Below, in pieces: positions 48,743 to 55,294 of a stretch of DNA of 55,294 nt (positions are counted from its first letter, which is position 1; each line of letters starts with the position of its first letter). Source of the stretch: JASLBX01 sp036374175 (GTDB lineage: Bacteria > Actinomycetota > Actinomycetes > Jiangellales > Jiangellaceae); contig DASUUH010000148.1 of the NCBI GenBank assembly GCA_036374175.1, forward strand, positions 1-55,294, given 5' to 3'. The translations under genes and the position numbers were made by a program. The notes below the pieces were generated by a model, which was not told the origin of the DNA, did no database searches, and saw nothing but the letters and a program-made list of their open reading frames with translations.

Positions 48743-49987
48743 CTACTTGTTGTCGTCCTCGACGACCTCGGCGTCGACGACGTCCTCGTCTGAACCCGCC
48801 GACCCCACTGCCGGCCGCGGTGGTTCGAACCCGAGCATGCTCTTGAGCTGGTTGAGTGTGGAGCGGGCGGCTTCGGCCTGCCGGTTGTAGTCCTCGGCGA
48901 TGTGCTGGGCCTCGGACTTGATCCGGGCGGCTTCCTTCTTGGCCTCGCTGACGGTCGACTCGGCCTTGGCCTTGGCCTCGGCGACGATCTGCTCCGCGTT
49001 GCGCTTGGCGTTGTCGACCAGAGCCTTGGCCTGCTCGTCGGTCTCGCGCTTGACCTTCGCCGACCGCTCGTCCTCGGCCTTGGCCCGGGACTCGGCAGCT
49101 CGGGCCCTCGCATCGGCCTTCTCGATGAGTTCCTGGGTGCTCCGGTCGGCCTTCTTGCGGCGGTCTTCGAGCTCGGACTCGGCCTCCTGGCGGCGGGCGT
49201 TGAGTTCGGTCTCGAGGTCGTGGAGCTCGCGGTCGACGCGGACCCGTAGGTCGGCCAGCTCGGCCTGCTTCTCGGCGATGTCGCGCTCGATGTCGCGAAC
49301 GGCCTGCTTCTTCTGCTCGGCGATCTCAGCGCGCAGCTTGGCCCTCGTCTCCTGGACCTCCCGGTCGGCCAGGGCCTGCTTGCGGTCGAGCTCCTGCTCG
49401 AGCTTGGCCCGCGCCTCGGCGGCCTGGTGCTCGACAGCGGTACGGATCTTGGTGGCTTCACGCTCGGCGCTCTCGACCAGGGAGGTGGCCTCGCGCTGCG
49501 CTGCCTGGCGACGCTGCTCGGCTTCGCGGCTCGCCTCGCCGATCAGCTCGTCGGCCTCACGCTTGGTGTTGGCTCGTAGGTCCGCGGCGTCATTCTCAGC
49601 CGCCGCACGCATCTCCTGGGCGTCGATCCGGGCCTCGGCGCGCATCTCGGTCGCCTCGGCGTCGGCGCGCCCGACGAGTTCGTTCGCCTGCTCCTCGGCT
49701 ACCCGGAGCAGGTGCTCGATGCGGGCGCCGAGACCGGCGTACGTCGGCTGCTCCATCTGTTCGAGCTGGCGGAGTTTGGTCGCCGCCTCGGCGTTCTCCG
49801 CGCGGAGCCGCTGGACCGCCTTGTCCAGCTCGATGTTCTTTTTGCGCAGCGTCGCTACAGCAGACTCCATATTGCGGATGTGCTGTTCAACCTGGACCTT
49901 GTCATAGCCGCGCAGTTGGATCTCAAAGCCGCCCGTAGGCTCCTTGTCGAAGATCGACAGGCCATCTTCGGGCACGTCGGTGGTCAT
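48743..49987 (-). CDS. Long coiled-coil protein with DivIVA-like N-terminal head
   Basis: 414 residues from ATG 49987, chosen by alignment with the paralogue next door; ATG 50011 with GAGGGAG upstream is also possible. Residues about 10-60 (SIFDKEPTGGFEIQLRGYDK, then VQVEQHI) form a DivIVA-type head with the RGYD motif. Heptads dominated by Ala, Glu, Arg and Lys continue to about residue 375, followed by a disordered acidic tail. Such Scy/FilP-type and Wag31-like proteins make cytoskeletal scaffolds at growing poles or septa in Actinobacteria. A scaffold role is inferred from architecture. Confidence 0.82.
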   Translation of the reverse strand: MTTDVPEDGLSIFDKEPTGGFEIQLRGYDKVQVEQHIRNMESAVATLRKKNIELDKAVQRLRAENAEAATKLRQLEQMEQPTYAGLGARIEHLLRVAEEQANELVGRADAEATEMRAEARIDAQEMRAAAENDAADLRANTKREADELIGEASREAEQRRQAAQREATSLVESAEREATKIRTAVEHQAAEARAKLEQELDRKQALADREVQETRAKLRAEIAEQKKQAVRDIERDIAEKQAELADLRVRVDRELHDLETELNARRQEAESELEDRRKKADRSTQELIEKADARARAAESRAKAEDERSAKVKRETDEQAKALVDNAKRNAEQIVAEAKAKAESTVSEAKKEAARIKSEAQHIAEDYNRQAEAARSTLNQLKSMLGFEPPRPAVGSAGSDEDVVDAEVVEDDNK

Positions 49988-50164
49988 GAGTTGGTTCCGT
50001 GCCTTTTCCATGATCTCCCTCGTCGGGGTGGCGTCCCCTGGGTGTGGCCCGAGTCTCCCCGCGAACGCCGAGCCGTGCCGTGTCTGATACGCGAATAGGC
50101 AGACTACTCCGACTTTGGCGCGATGTTGATGGGTCATCCGGCCCCATCTCGGCACGAGAACGTA

Positions 50165-50371
50165 TCAGTTTGGCGACATTAAGAGCCGGCGAAGCTCGGC
50201 TATCCGTTTGTCGAGCTCTTCGTTCTGTTTGCGAAGATCCCTGATGGCCGCTTCCAAGGTGCGGACGTGCAGTTCGACCTGGCGCCGGTCATAACCCCGG
50301 AACCTGACCTCGAAGCCGCCACCGGGCTCCCTGTCGAAGATCGATCCCCGGTCAGAGCGGCTCATGGTCAT
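50165..50371 (-). CDS. 68-residue paralogue of the DivIVA-like head, without the coiled coil
   Basis: ATG 50371 is preceded by GGAGGGGG at good spacing. The protein aligns along its whole length with the head of the neighbouring coiled-coil protein: SIFDREPGGGFEVRFRGYDR, RQVELHV, LRKQNEELDKRIAELRRLL. It stops where the long coiled coil would start. It could cap or modulate the large protein as a hetero-oligomer. The well-formed ribosome site and conserved head argue against a pseudogene, but that has not been tested. Confidence 0.75.
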   Translation of the reverse strand: MTMSRSDRGSIFDREPGGGFEVRFRGYDRRQVELHVRTLEAAIRDLRKQNEELDKRIAELRRLLMSPN

Positions 50372-50461
50372 CGCTTCCCCCTCCATCGTCCCCCGCAGCC
50401 TGATTTGATCAGCTGCAGCGTAGTCGGACGTCCGTCGCGCAAGCCAGTACCCTGCGAAGGC

Positions 50462-50881
50462 ATGGCGCCGTTGTTCACTGCCGTGGATCATGTCGGCATC
50501 GCCGTCCCCGATCTGGACGCGGCGATCGCGTGGTACCGGGACACCTTCGGCATGGAAGTGACCCATCAGGAGGTCAACGAAGAGCAAGGGGTGCGGGAGG
50601 CCATGCTGGCCGTCGGGACCGCGGATGGCACGCAGCTGCAGCTCCTTGCACCGCTGCGCCCGGACTCGCCGATCGCCCGGTTCCTCGACCGGTCCGGGCC
50701 GGGTATTCAGCAGATCGCTTACCGCGTCGCCGACATCGAGGCTGTTGCGGGTGAATTGGCGGCGCGCGGGATACGGCTGCTGTACGACTCGCCGCGCCGC
50801 GGTACCGCCGGTGCCCGGATCAACTTCATCCACCCGAAGGATGCCGCGGGAGTGCTGGTCGAACTTATCGAGCCGCGGTAA
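50462..50881 (+). CDS. mce: Methylmalonyl-CoA epimerase
   Basis: 139 residues, vicinal-oxygen-chelate fold with two beta-alpha-beta modules. DHVGIAVPDLDAAIAWYRDTFG (about 9-30) gives the first metal His. GTQLQLLAPLRPDSPIARFLDR (about 58-79) and GPGIQQIAYRVADIEA give the other ligands, and VLVELIEP the last Glu. It interconverts the (S) and (R) forms of methylmalonyl-CoA in propionate and odd-chain fatty-acid breakdown. MeaB and cobalamin adenosyltransferase genes lie within 3 kb. Confidence 0.9.
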   Translation: MAPLFTAVDHVGIAVPDLDAAIAWYRDTFGMEVTHQEVNEEQGVREAMLAVGTADGTQLQLLAPLRPDSPIARFLDRSGPGIQQIAYRVADIEAVAGELAARGIRLLYDSPRRGTAGARINFIHPKDAAGVLVELIEPR

Positions 50882-50887
50882 GAGTCG

Positions 50888-51424
50888 TTACGTGTCCTTC
50901 GCGAGGAGTGACTCGCCCTCGACCCAGCGGGCCAGCGTCCAGAGCAGGTCTGAACAGCGGTTCAGGTACGGCACGACGTGGGACCCTTCCGAAGCGGCGC
51001 CCAGCGTTTCTCGCTCGGCTCGACGGACGACCGTGCGGGCGAGGTCGAGAGCCGCAGCCACTGGATGCTCTCCTGGCACAGCAAAATCCTTCGGCGGCTC
51101 GAAGCGAGCCGATATGTCGTCGATGGTCGCCTCCAGCGCAGTGACCATGTCAGCCGTAACGAGAGTCTGACCGGGCTTGCCGCGGGCGCGCCGCTCAGGG
51201 TTGAGGGCCAGGTCGGCCATCAGAACCCAAAGGTCGCGCTCAACGCCGATGAGCAGCGCGTCGATCTCGGAACCACGCTCAACACCAGCTCTGGCCAGCC
51301 CGATCACCGCCTGGGCCTCATCCACCGCACCGTTGGCCCGAATGACGGGGTCATTCTTCGGCACCCGCCCGCCGAACAGTAGGCCGGTTGTACCGTCATC
51401 TCCGCGTTTTGTGTAAACCTTCAC
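50888..51424 (-). CDS. ATP:cob(I)alamin adenosyltransferase, PduO type
   Basis: 178 residues from GTG 51424, which begins KVYTKRGDDGTTGLLFGGRV, the PduO ATP-binding N-terminus. The C-terminal signature VPYLNRCSDLLWTLARWVEG is the substrate-binding part. It makes adenosylcobalamin, the cofactor for methylmalonyl-CoA mutase. It converges on mce (6 bp between ends) and is divergent from the thiolase with only 37 bp between starts. No ribosome site precedes GTG 51424, so a leaderless transcript is likely. Confidence 0.9.
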   Translation of the reverse strand: MKVYTKRGDDGTTGLLFGGRVPKNDPVIRANGAVDEAQAVIGLARAGVERGSEIDALLIGVERDLWVLMADLALNPERRARGKPGQTLVTADMVTALEATIDDISARFEPPKDFAVPGEHPVAAALDLARTVVRRAERETLGAASEGSHVVPYLNRCSDLLWTLARWVEGESLLAKDT

Positions 51425-51461
51425 ATCGGAGAGCTTGGCACGGGCACGTATCGTGGACGGT

Positions 51462-52634
51462 ATGACCGTCATTGTTGCCGGCGCCCGCACGCCCATCGGC
51501 AAGCTGCAGGGCTCGCTGTCCGGATTCTCCGCCGTCGACCTCGGTGGCATCGCCATCAAGGGTGCCCTGGACAAGGCAGGGGTCGCGCCCGACCAGGTCG
51601 ACTACGTGATCATGGGCCAGGTGCTGCAAGCCGGCACCGGGCAGATCCCGGCCCGCCAGGCCGCTGTCAAGGCCGGTATTCCCATGACGGTTCCGGCGCT
51701 GACGATCAACAAGGTCTGCCTGTCCGGCATCGACGCGATCGCGCTCGCCAGCCAGCTCATCAGGGCCGGCGAGTTCGAGATCGTCGTGGCCGGTGGCATG
51801 GAGTCGATGACCAACGCGCCGCACCTGCTGATCAACTCCCGCAATGGGTTCAAGTACGGCGACATCACGATGCTCGATCACATGGCGCACGACGGCCTGC
51901 ACGACATCTTCACCGACCAGGCGATGGGTGCGCTGACCGAGTCGGCCGGTGTTCCCACCCGCCAGGAACAGGACGAGTTCAGCGCGCGCTCGCACCAGCG
52001 CGCGGCCGAGGCCTGGAAGAACGGCCTGTTCGACGATGAGGTCGTGCCGGTCGAGATCCCACAGCGGCGTGGTGAGCCGGTGATCTTCAACGAAGACGAG
52101 GGCATCCGCCCGGACACGACCGCCGAGGCCCTGGGCAAGCTGCGCCCGTCGTTCTCCGCGAACGGCACGATCACGGCCGGGTCGGCGTCCCAGATTTCCG
52201 ACGGCGCGTGCGCGGTCGTCGTGATGAGCAAGGCCAAGGCGGAGGAATTGGGTCTCGAGTGGCTGGCCGAACTTGGCGCGCACGGCGTTGTCGCCGGCCC
52301 CGATTCCTCCCTGCAGAGCCAGCCGGCGCGGGCGATCGCGGCGGCGTGCGCACGAGAGGGAATCGATCCCAGCACACTCGACCTGGTCGAGATCAACGAG
52401 GCGTTCGCGGCGGTTGGCATCGCCAGCACCCGCGAGCTCGCGCTGGACCCCGAAAAGGTCAACGTCAACGGCGGCGCAATCGCCGTCGGCCATCCGATCG
52501 GGATGTCCGGCGCTCGCCTCGTCCTGCATATCGCACATGAGCTCAAGCGGCGCGGAGGCGGGACCGGGGCGGCCAGCCTGTGCGGCGGTGGCGGACAGGG
52601 CGACGCGCTCATCGTCCGGGTGCCGCGGAGCTGA
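51462..52634 (+). CDS. Acetyl-CoA C-acetyltransferase (thiolase)
   Basis: 390 residues from ATG 51462. Thiolase superfamily: the nucleophile Cys86 lies in TINKVCLSGIDAIALASQLI, the catalytic His in GGAIAVGHPIGMSGAR (about 340-355) and second Cys in ASLCGGGGQGDALIV (about 371-385). It condenses or cleaves acetoacetyl-CoA, acting in fatty-acid, branched-chain amino acid or polyhydroxyalkanoate metabolism. The meaB start overlaps its stop (TGATG), tying it to the propionate genes. Confidence 0.92.
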   Translation: MTVIVAGARTPIGKLQGSLSGFSAVDLGGIAIKGALDKAGVAPDQVDYVIMGQVLQAGTGQIPARQAAVKAGIPMTVPALTINKVCLSGIDAIALASQLIRAGEFEIVVAGGMESMTNAPHLLINSRNGFKYGDITMLDHMAHDGLHDIFTDQAMGALTESAGVPTRQEQDEFSARSHQRAAEAWKNGLFDDEVVPVEIPQRRGEPVIFNEDEGIRPDTTAEALGKLRPSFSANGTITAGSASQISDGACAVVVMSKAKAEELGLEWLAELGAHGVVAGPDSSLQSQPARAIAAACAREGIDPSTLDLVEINEAFAAVGIASTRELALDPEKVNVNGGAIAVGHPIGMSGARLVLHIAHELKRRGGGTGAASLCGGGGQGDALIVRVPRS

Positions 52635-53581
52635 TGGCACCGTCCATCGCCGAGCTCGTCGAGCGGGCTCGGGCTGGGAGTCCCAGGGCGGTCGCCCGGC
52701 TTATCTCGCTGGTGGAAGACGCATCACCACAACTGCGCGATGTGATGGCCGCGCTCGCACCCCACTCGGGCAAGGCAGCCGTCATCGGCATCACGGGTTC
52801 CCCCGGCGTAGGAAAGTCCACGGTGACGTCTGCGCTCGTCACCGCTCTGCGGGCGCGGGAGTTGCGGATCGGTGTGCTCGCCGTCGATCCCACGTCGCCG
52901 TTCTCCGGCGGGGCGTTGCTCGGCGACCGGATCCGGATGCAAGAGCACGCGACCGACAACAGCGTCTACATCCGCTCGATGGCGACCCGTGGGCACCTCG
53001 GCGGGTTGGCCTGGGCCACGCCGCAAGCGTTGCGCGTACTTGACGCGGCCGGCTGCGACGTCGTCCTGATCGAGACCGTCGGCGTGGGCCAGTCGGAGGT
53101 CGAGATCGCGGCCCTGGCGGATAGCACCCTCGTCCTGCTGGCACCTGGGTTGGGCGACAGCGTCCAGGCGGCCAAGGCCGGCTTGCTCGAGGTGGGCGAC
53201 ATCTATGTCGTGAACAAGGCGGACCGCGAGGGAGCCGACCAGGTCGTTCGAGACCTGCGCGGCATGATCAGACTGGCCGAGCGGCGGCCGGGAGACTGGC
53301 GCCAGCCCATCGTCACGACGATCGCGTCGCGCGGCGAAGGGGTCGACGAACTGGCCGCTCAGATCGACAAGCACCGTGCCTGGCTGGAAGGTTCTGGCGA
53401 ATTGGATCGCCGCCGCCATCGGCGGGTCCGCGACGAGATCGAAGCCATCGCGATGACTGCGCTCCGGCAGCGATTCGGCCACCTGCACGGTGACACCCGG
53501 CTCGACACGCTGGCCAAAAAGGTGCTTGCAGGCGAGCTCGACCCGTACGCTGCTGCAGATGATGTGATCGCCGCGCTCTGA
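52634..53581 (+). CDS. meaB: MeaB/ArgK-type GTPase, methylmalonyl-CoA mutase chaperone
   Basis: 315 residues. P-loop GITGSPGVGKST (about 52-63), switch II-like VLIETVGVGQSEVEI (about 140-154), and NKAD (about 193-196). The Asp-rich VDPTSPFSGGALLGDRIRM follows the MeaB pattern. It guards methylmalonyl-CoA mutase against inactivation and helps load adenosylcobalamin. The mutase itself is not in this window, while the epimerase and adenosyltransferase are. Confidence 0.92.
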   Translation: MAPSIAELVERARAGSPRAVARLISLVEDASPQLRDVMAALAPHSGKAAVIGITGSPGVGKSTVTSALVTALRARELRIGVLAVDPTSPFSGGALLGDRIRMQEHATDNSVYIRSMATRGHLGGLAWATPQALRVLDAAGCDVVLIETVGVGQSEVEIAALADSTLVLLAPGLGDSVQAAKAGLLEVGDIYVVNKADREGADQVVRDLRGMIRLAERRPGDWRQPIVTTIASRGEGVDELAAQIDKHRAWLEGSGELDRRRHRRVRDEIEAIAMTALRQRFGHLHGDTRLDTLAKKVLAGELDPYAAADDVIAAL

Positions 53582-53667
53582 GATCAATGCGGCGCGGCGT
53601 GGCGACATGGCGCCCGCTATCGGGTAAAAACGAAGGTAGCAGCCAAAGACGAGAGGACCGGGCACAC

Positions 53668-53823
53668 GTGTTCAAGAAGGTGCTGACCGTGCTGGCCATC
53701 GCCTTCGCCGCGTATTACTTGATCACCGCCCCTGAGGCGGCGGCCGATGCGGTGAGTGGCGCGGGGTCTGCGGTTGCCTCTGTGTTCGAGTCCATCATCA
53801 GGTTTTTCACTGAGCTGTTCTGA
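53668..53823 (+). CDS. Small hydrophobic protein coupled to a PH-domain protein
   Basis: 51 residues from GTG 53668, with GAGAGGA upstream. MFKKVLTVLAIAFAAYYLIT forms one membrane helix. It is followed by a small Ala/Gly/Ser segment and an amphipathic aromatic end, FESIIRFFTELF. No known domain. Its stop overlaps the start of the next gene (TGATG), so translation is coupled. I recall similar short proteins beside PH-domain genes in other Actinobacteria, but no function. Confidence 0.7.
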   Translation: MFKKVLTVLAIAFAAYYLITAPEAAADAVSGAGSAVASVFESIIRFFTELF

Positions 53824-54491
53824 TGATTGACGCCTTCCTCCGCTGGCTGGACCGGATCGCCGAGTACGGCCTCCTGCGAATGGGGTTCCGGGGAGTTACC
53901 GCGATCTTCGGTCGCCGGATGGTCGCCAGGAAGTTGATCGCGGGCGAAGAAGTTCTTTCGGTCGCCCTGCACAGCTGGGTCGCCTACGTCGTGCCGGTCC
54001 TGATCGGTCTCGCCGGCGTGGTGCTGGGCATCATCTGGCTGCCGCGGGTGTCGGTGTCGTCGGCGTGGTTCGCGATCGCGGTGGTCTTCGGCATCATTGC
54101 GTACAGCTTCTACAAGATTCTCGAGGTCGCCCGGGACCGGTTCGTGATCACCGACTCGCGAGTCTTCCGCGTCTGGGGTGTCTTCTCCCTCAAGGAAGCC
54201 GAGATGGAGATCGTCAGGGTGCTCGATATCACCGTCGACCGGCCGTGGCACCTGCGGTTGGTGGGGTCCGGCAACCTGGTTCTCGAGAACGCGGCACAAG
54301 AACAAGGCCTTCGCGAGATCAAACTGATCCCCCGGGCGTCTGAGCGTGCGATCGCCATTCACCGCCGACGCCGCCGGATGATGGGCTTGATCGGCGACGA
54401 GGAGTCGGGCACCGAACCGAACGAGCGCCGAGTTCCGCCGTCTCAGCACCCACGCAAGCCCCGGCCGGTCAGCGCGCGCCGTACTCGATAG
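53823..54491 (+). CDS. PH-domain membrane protein (YdbS-like)
   Basis: 222 residues. Two membrane segments (about 53-75 and 80-99) precede a bacterial PH domain (about 100-178) with FVITDSRVFRVWGVFSLKEAEMEIVRVLDI. The C-terminal tail is basic and Pro-rich (RRVPPSQHPRKPRPVSARRTR). Bacterial PH-domain proteins of this type sit in the cytoplasmic membrane; function mostly unknown. Co-translated with the preceding 51-residue hydrophobic protein. Confidence 0.82.
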   Translation: MIDAFLRWLDRIAEYGLLRMGFRGVTAIFGRRMVARKLIAGEEVLSVALHSWVAYVVPVLIGLAGVVLGIIWLPRVSVSSAWFAIAVVFGIIAYSFYKILEVARDRFVITDSRVFRVWGVFSLKEAEMEIVRVLDITVDRPWHLRLVGSGNLVLENAAQEQGLREIKLIPRASERAIAIHRRRRRMMGLIGDEESGTEPNERRVPPSQHPRKPRPVSARRTR

Positions 54492-54500
54492 ATTTGCCGC

Positions 54501-55019
54501 GTGGCTGACCCACTCGAGCTGGCATTCGACCCGATCGAGCGGGCCGCGTCGATCTGGCGCGACCGGTTCGGGCCGGCCGACGCGATGGCGGCGGCTACCT
54601 CGGTGATGCGGGTGCAGCAATTGCTGCTCGCCGAGTTCGACCGCATCTGCAAGCCGTACGGCGTGACGTTCGCCCGATACGAAGCACTCGTCCTGCTGAG
54701 TTTCAGCCGAACGGGAGCACTTCCGATGGCCAAGATCGGCGAACGCCTGATGGTTCACCCGACGAGCGTCACGAACACGATCCAGCGGCTCGAGGCGGCC
54801 GGTTTCGTCACCCGCGAGCCCAATCCGCGCGATGGCCGGGGGACGCTTGCCCGCATCACCGGCCTTGGCGTGGAAGTGGTCGAGAAGGTGACCAAGGAAC
54901 TGATGGACGCCGAGTTCGGCCTTGGCGGGCTGGACGCCGAAAGCCGGGCGCGACTTTTCGAGGTGCTACGCGAGGTTCGCGTGGCCGCCGGCGACTTCCA
55001 CCATGATCTGCGTCGTTAG
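54501..55019 (+). CDS. MarR-family transcriptional regulator
   Basis: 172 residues, GTG start. Winged helix-turn-helix with RYEALVLLSFSRTGALPMAKIG and ERLMVHPTSVTNTIQRLEAAGFV (about 54-101), followed by the wing REPNPRDGRGTLARITGLG. N- and C-terminal helices make the dimer interface. MarR proteins commonly repress a neighbouring operon and release DNA on binding a phenolic or other ligand. Ligand and targets unknown. Its stop overlaps the stop of the convergent Rrf2-type gene by 3-4 bp. Confidence 0.88.
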   Translation: MADPLELAFDPIERAASIWRDRFGPADAMAAATSVMRVQQLLLAEFDRICKPYGVTFARYEALVLLSFSRTGALPMAKIGERLMVHPTSVTNTIQRLEAAGFVTREPNPRDGRGTLARITGLGVEVVEKVTKELMDAEFGLGGLDAESRARLFEVLREVRVAAGDFHHDLRR

Positions 55020-55294
55020 CGGCGGGCCCAGGAGTCAGGCCGTTCGGTGAGTGCCCTGACGTGCTCGGGCAGCGTGCCGGCCAGCACATCAGCGACGGTC
55101 GTCGCCTCGAGGACCTCTCGCATGCTGGCCCGCACGGCCACCCAGACCTGGGTCAGGTGCCGGGCCGGCCCCGGGTACTCCGTGTCTTCAGGCGGCATTC
55201 CCCGCACGGCCGCCAGCGGTCCCTCGATCGCCCGGATGATGTCGGCGACCGGAATCGTGCCTGGATCGCGCGACAGCCGGTAACCACCGGACGA
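55016..55294 (-). CDS. Rrf2-family transcriptional regulator, 5' part outside the window
   Basis: Only the last 92 codons are visible; the start lies beyond the right edge. SSGGYRLSRDPGTIPVADII and RAIEGPLAAV are the wing and first dimer-helix region of Rrf2 proteins. The C-terminal helix includes LTQVWVAVRASMREVLEATT. No Cys falls in the visible part, so an Fe-S cluster as in IscR/NsrR cannot be supported or excluded fully. Regulatory role by family only. Confidence 0.8.
   Translation of the reverse strand, partial: SSGGYRLSRDPGTIPVADIIRAIEGPLAAVRGMPPEDTEYPGPARHLTQVWVAVRASMREVLEATTVADVLAGTLPEHVRALTERPDSWARR

Overview
The window is a stretch of chromosome from a high-GC, Gram-positive actinobacterium. 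The evidence is GC-rich coding with strong third-position G/C, many GTG starts, several apparently leaderless genes, and actinobacterial families: EndoMS/NucS, ImuA'/ImuB/DnaE2, an acVLRF1-type release factor, a GlbO-type truncated haemoglobin, a dynamin-like GTPase pair, and LexA boxes of the TCGAAC-N4-GTTCGA type. There is no plasmid, phage, IS or CRISPR signature. A filamentous or spore-forming soil actinomycete (for example around Jiangellales/Propionibacteriales) is my guess; genus cannot be fixed from the sequence alone.

Layout. 0.1-3 kb: tRNA-Arg, a YbaK-type editing protein translationally coupled to two exported proteins, and a PEBP protein. 3.1-10.6 kb: two overlapping dynamin-like GTPases, an SSB preceded by two DnaA-box-like sites, the ABC-F factor EttA, two hot-dog thioesterases and a conserved hypothetical, all on the + strand. 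10.6-22.2 kb: an exported streptogrisin-like protease, two GH13 alpha-glucosidase-type enzymes around a LysR regulator, then housekeeping and stress genes (GNAT, ICL/PEP-mutase family, GlbO, OsmC, MscS, prolyl oligopeptidase). 22.3-25.1 kb: a DUF3467 gene, a divergent second EF-Tu, and a YidC paralogue with a small DUF6412-like partner. 25.2-31.7 kb: a LacI-controlled sugar import operon (LacI, binding protein, two permeases, glycogen-debranching-type enzyme) with a perfect 29-bp operator and an intercistronic hairpin after the binding-protein gene.

31.7-44.7 kb is the most interesting part. imuA'-imuB sit behind a canonical SOS box. A second SOS box about 5.5 kb on drives a DUF222/HNH nuclease gene only 3 bp upstream of dnaE2, so the translesion polymerase appears to depend on the nuclease gene's promoter. 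Between them lie an M23 peptidase with its ArsR-type regulator, an acVLRF1 gene, and a small-protein/MerR/YnfA operon behind a textbook MerR-type promoter with a long spacer and central dyad. After dnaE2 come a MetP/MetS-type transporter pair and the mismatch endonuclease NucS, so genes that raise and lower mutation rate are near-neighbours.

44.7-55.3 kb: acyl-CoA metabolism (3-hydroxyacyl-CoA dehydrogenase; later methylmalonyl-CoA epimerase, cobalamin adenosyltransferase, thiolase, MeaB), two alpha/beta hydrolases, an FmdB protein, a decayed phosphonate-type permease fragment, a DivIVA-headed coiled-coil protein beside a 68-residue paralogue of its head, a small hydrophobic protein coupled to a PH-domain membrane protein, MarR, and a truncated Rrf2 regulator at the right edge.

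Across the window a family of GATCAT-containing palindromes sits at gene ends and probably acts as terminators. No stretch over 300 bases lacks a gene; the longest gaps (about 2271-2505, 22614-22838 and 46575-46817) are described in the entries.
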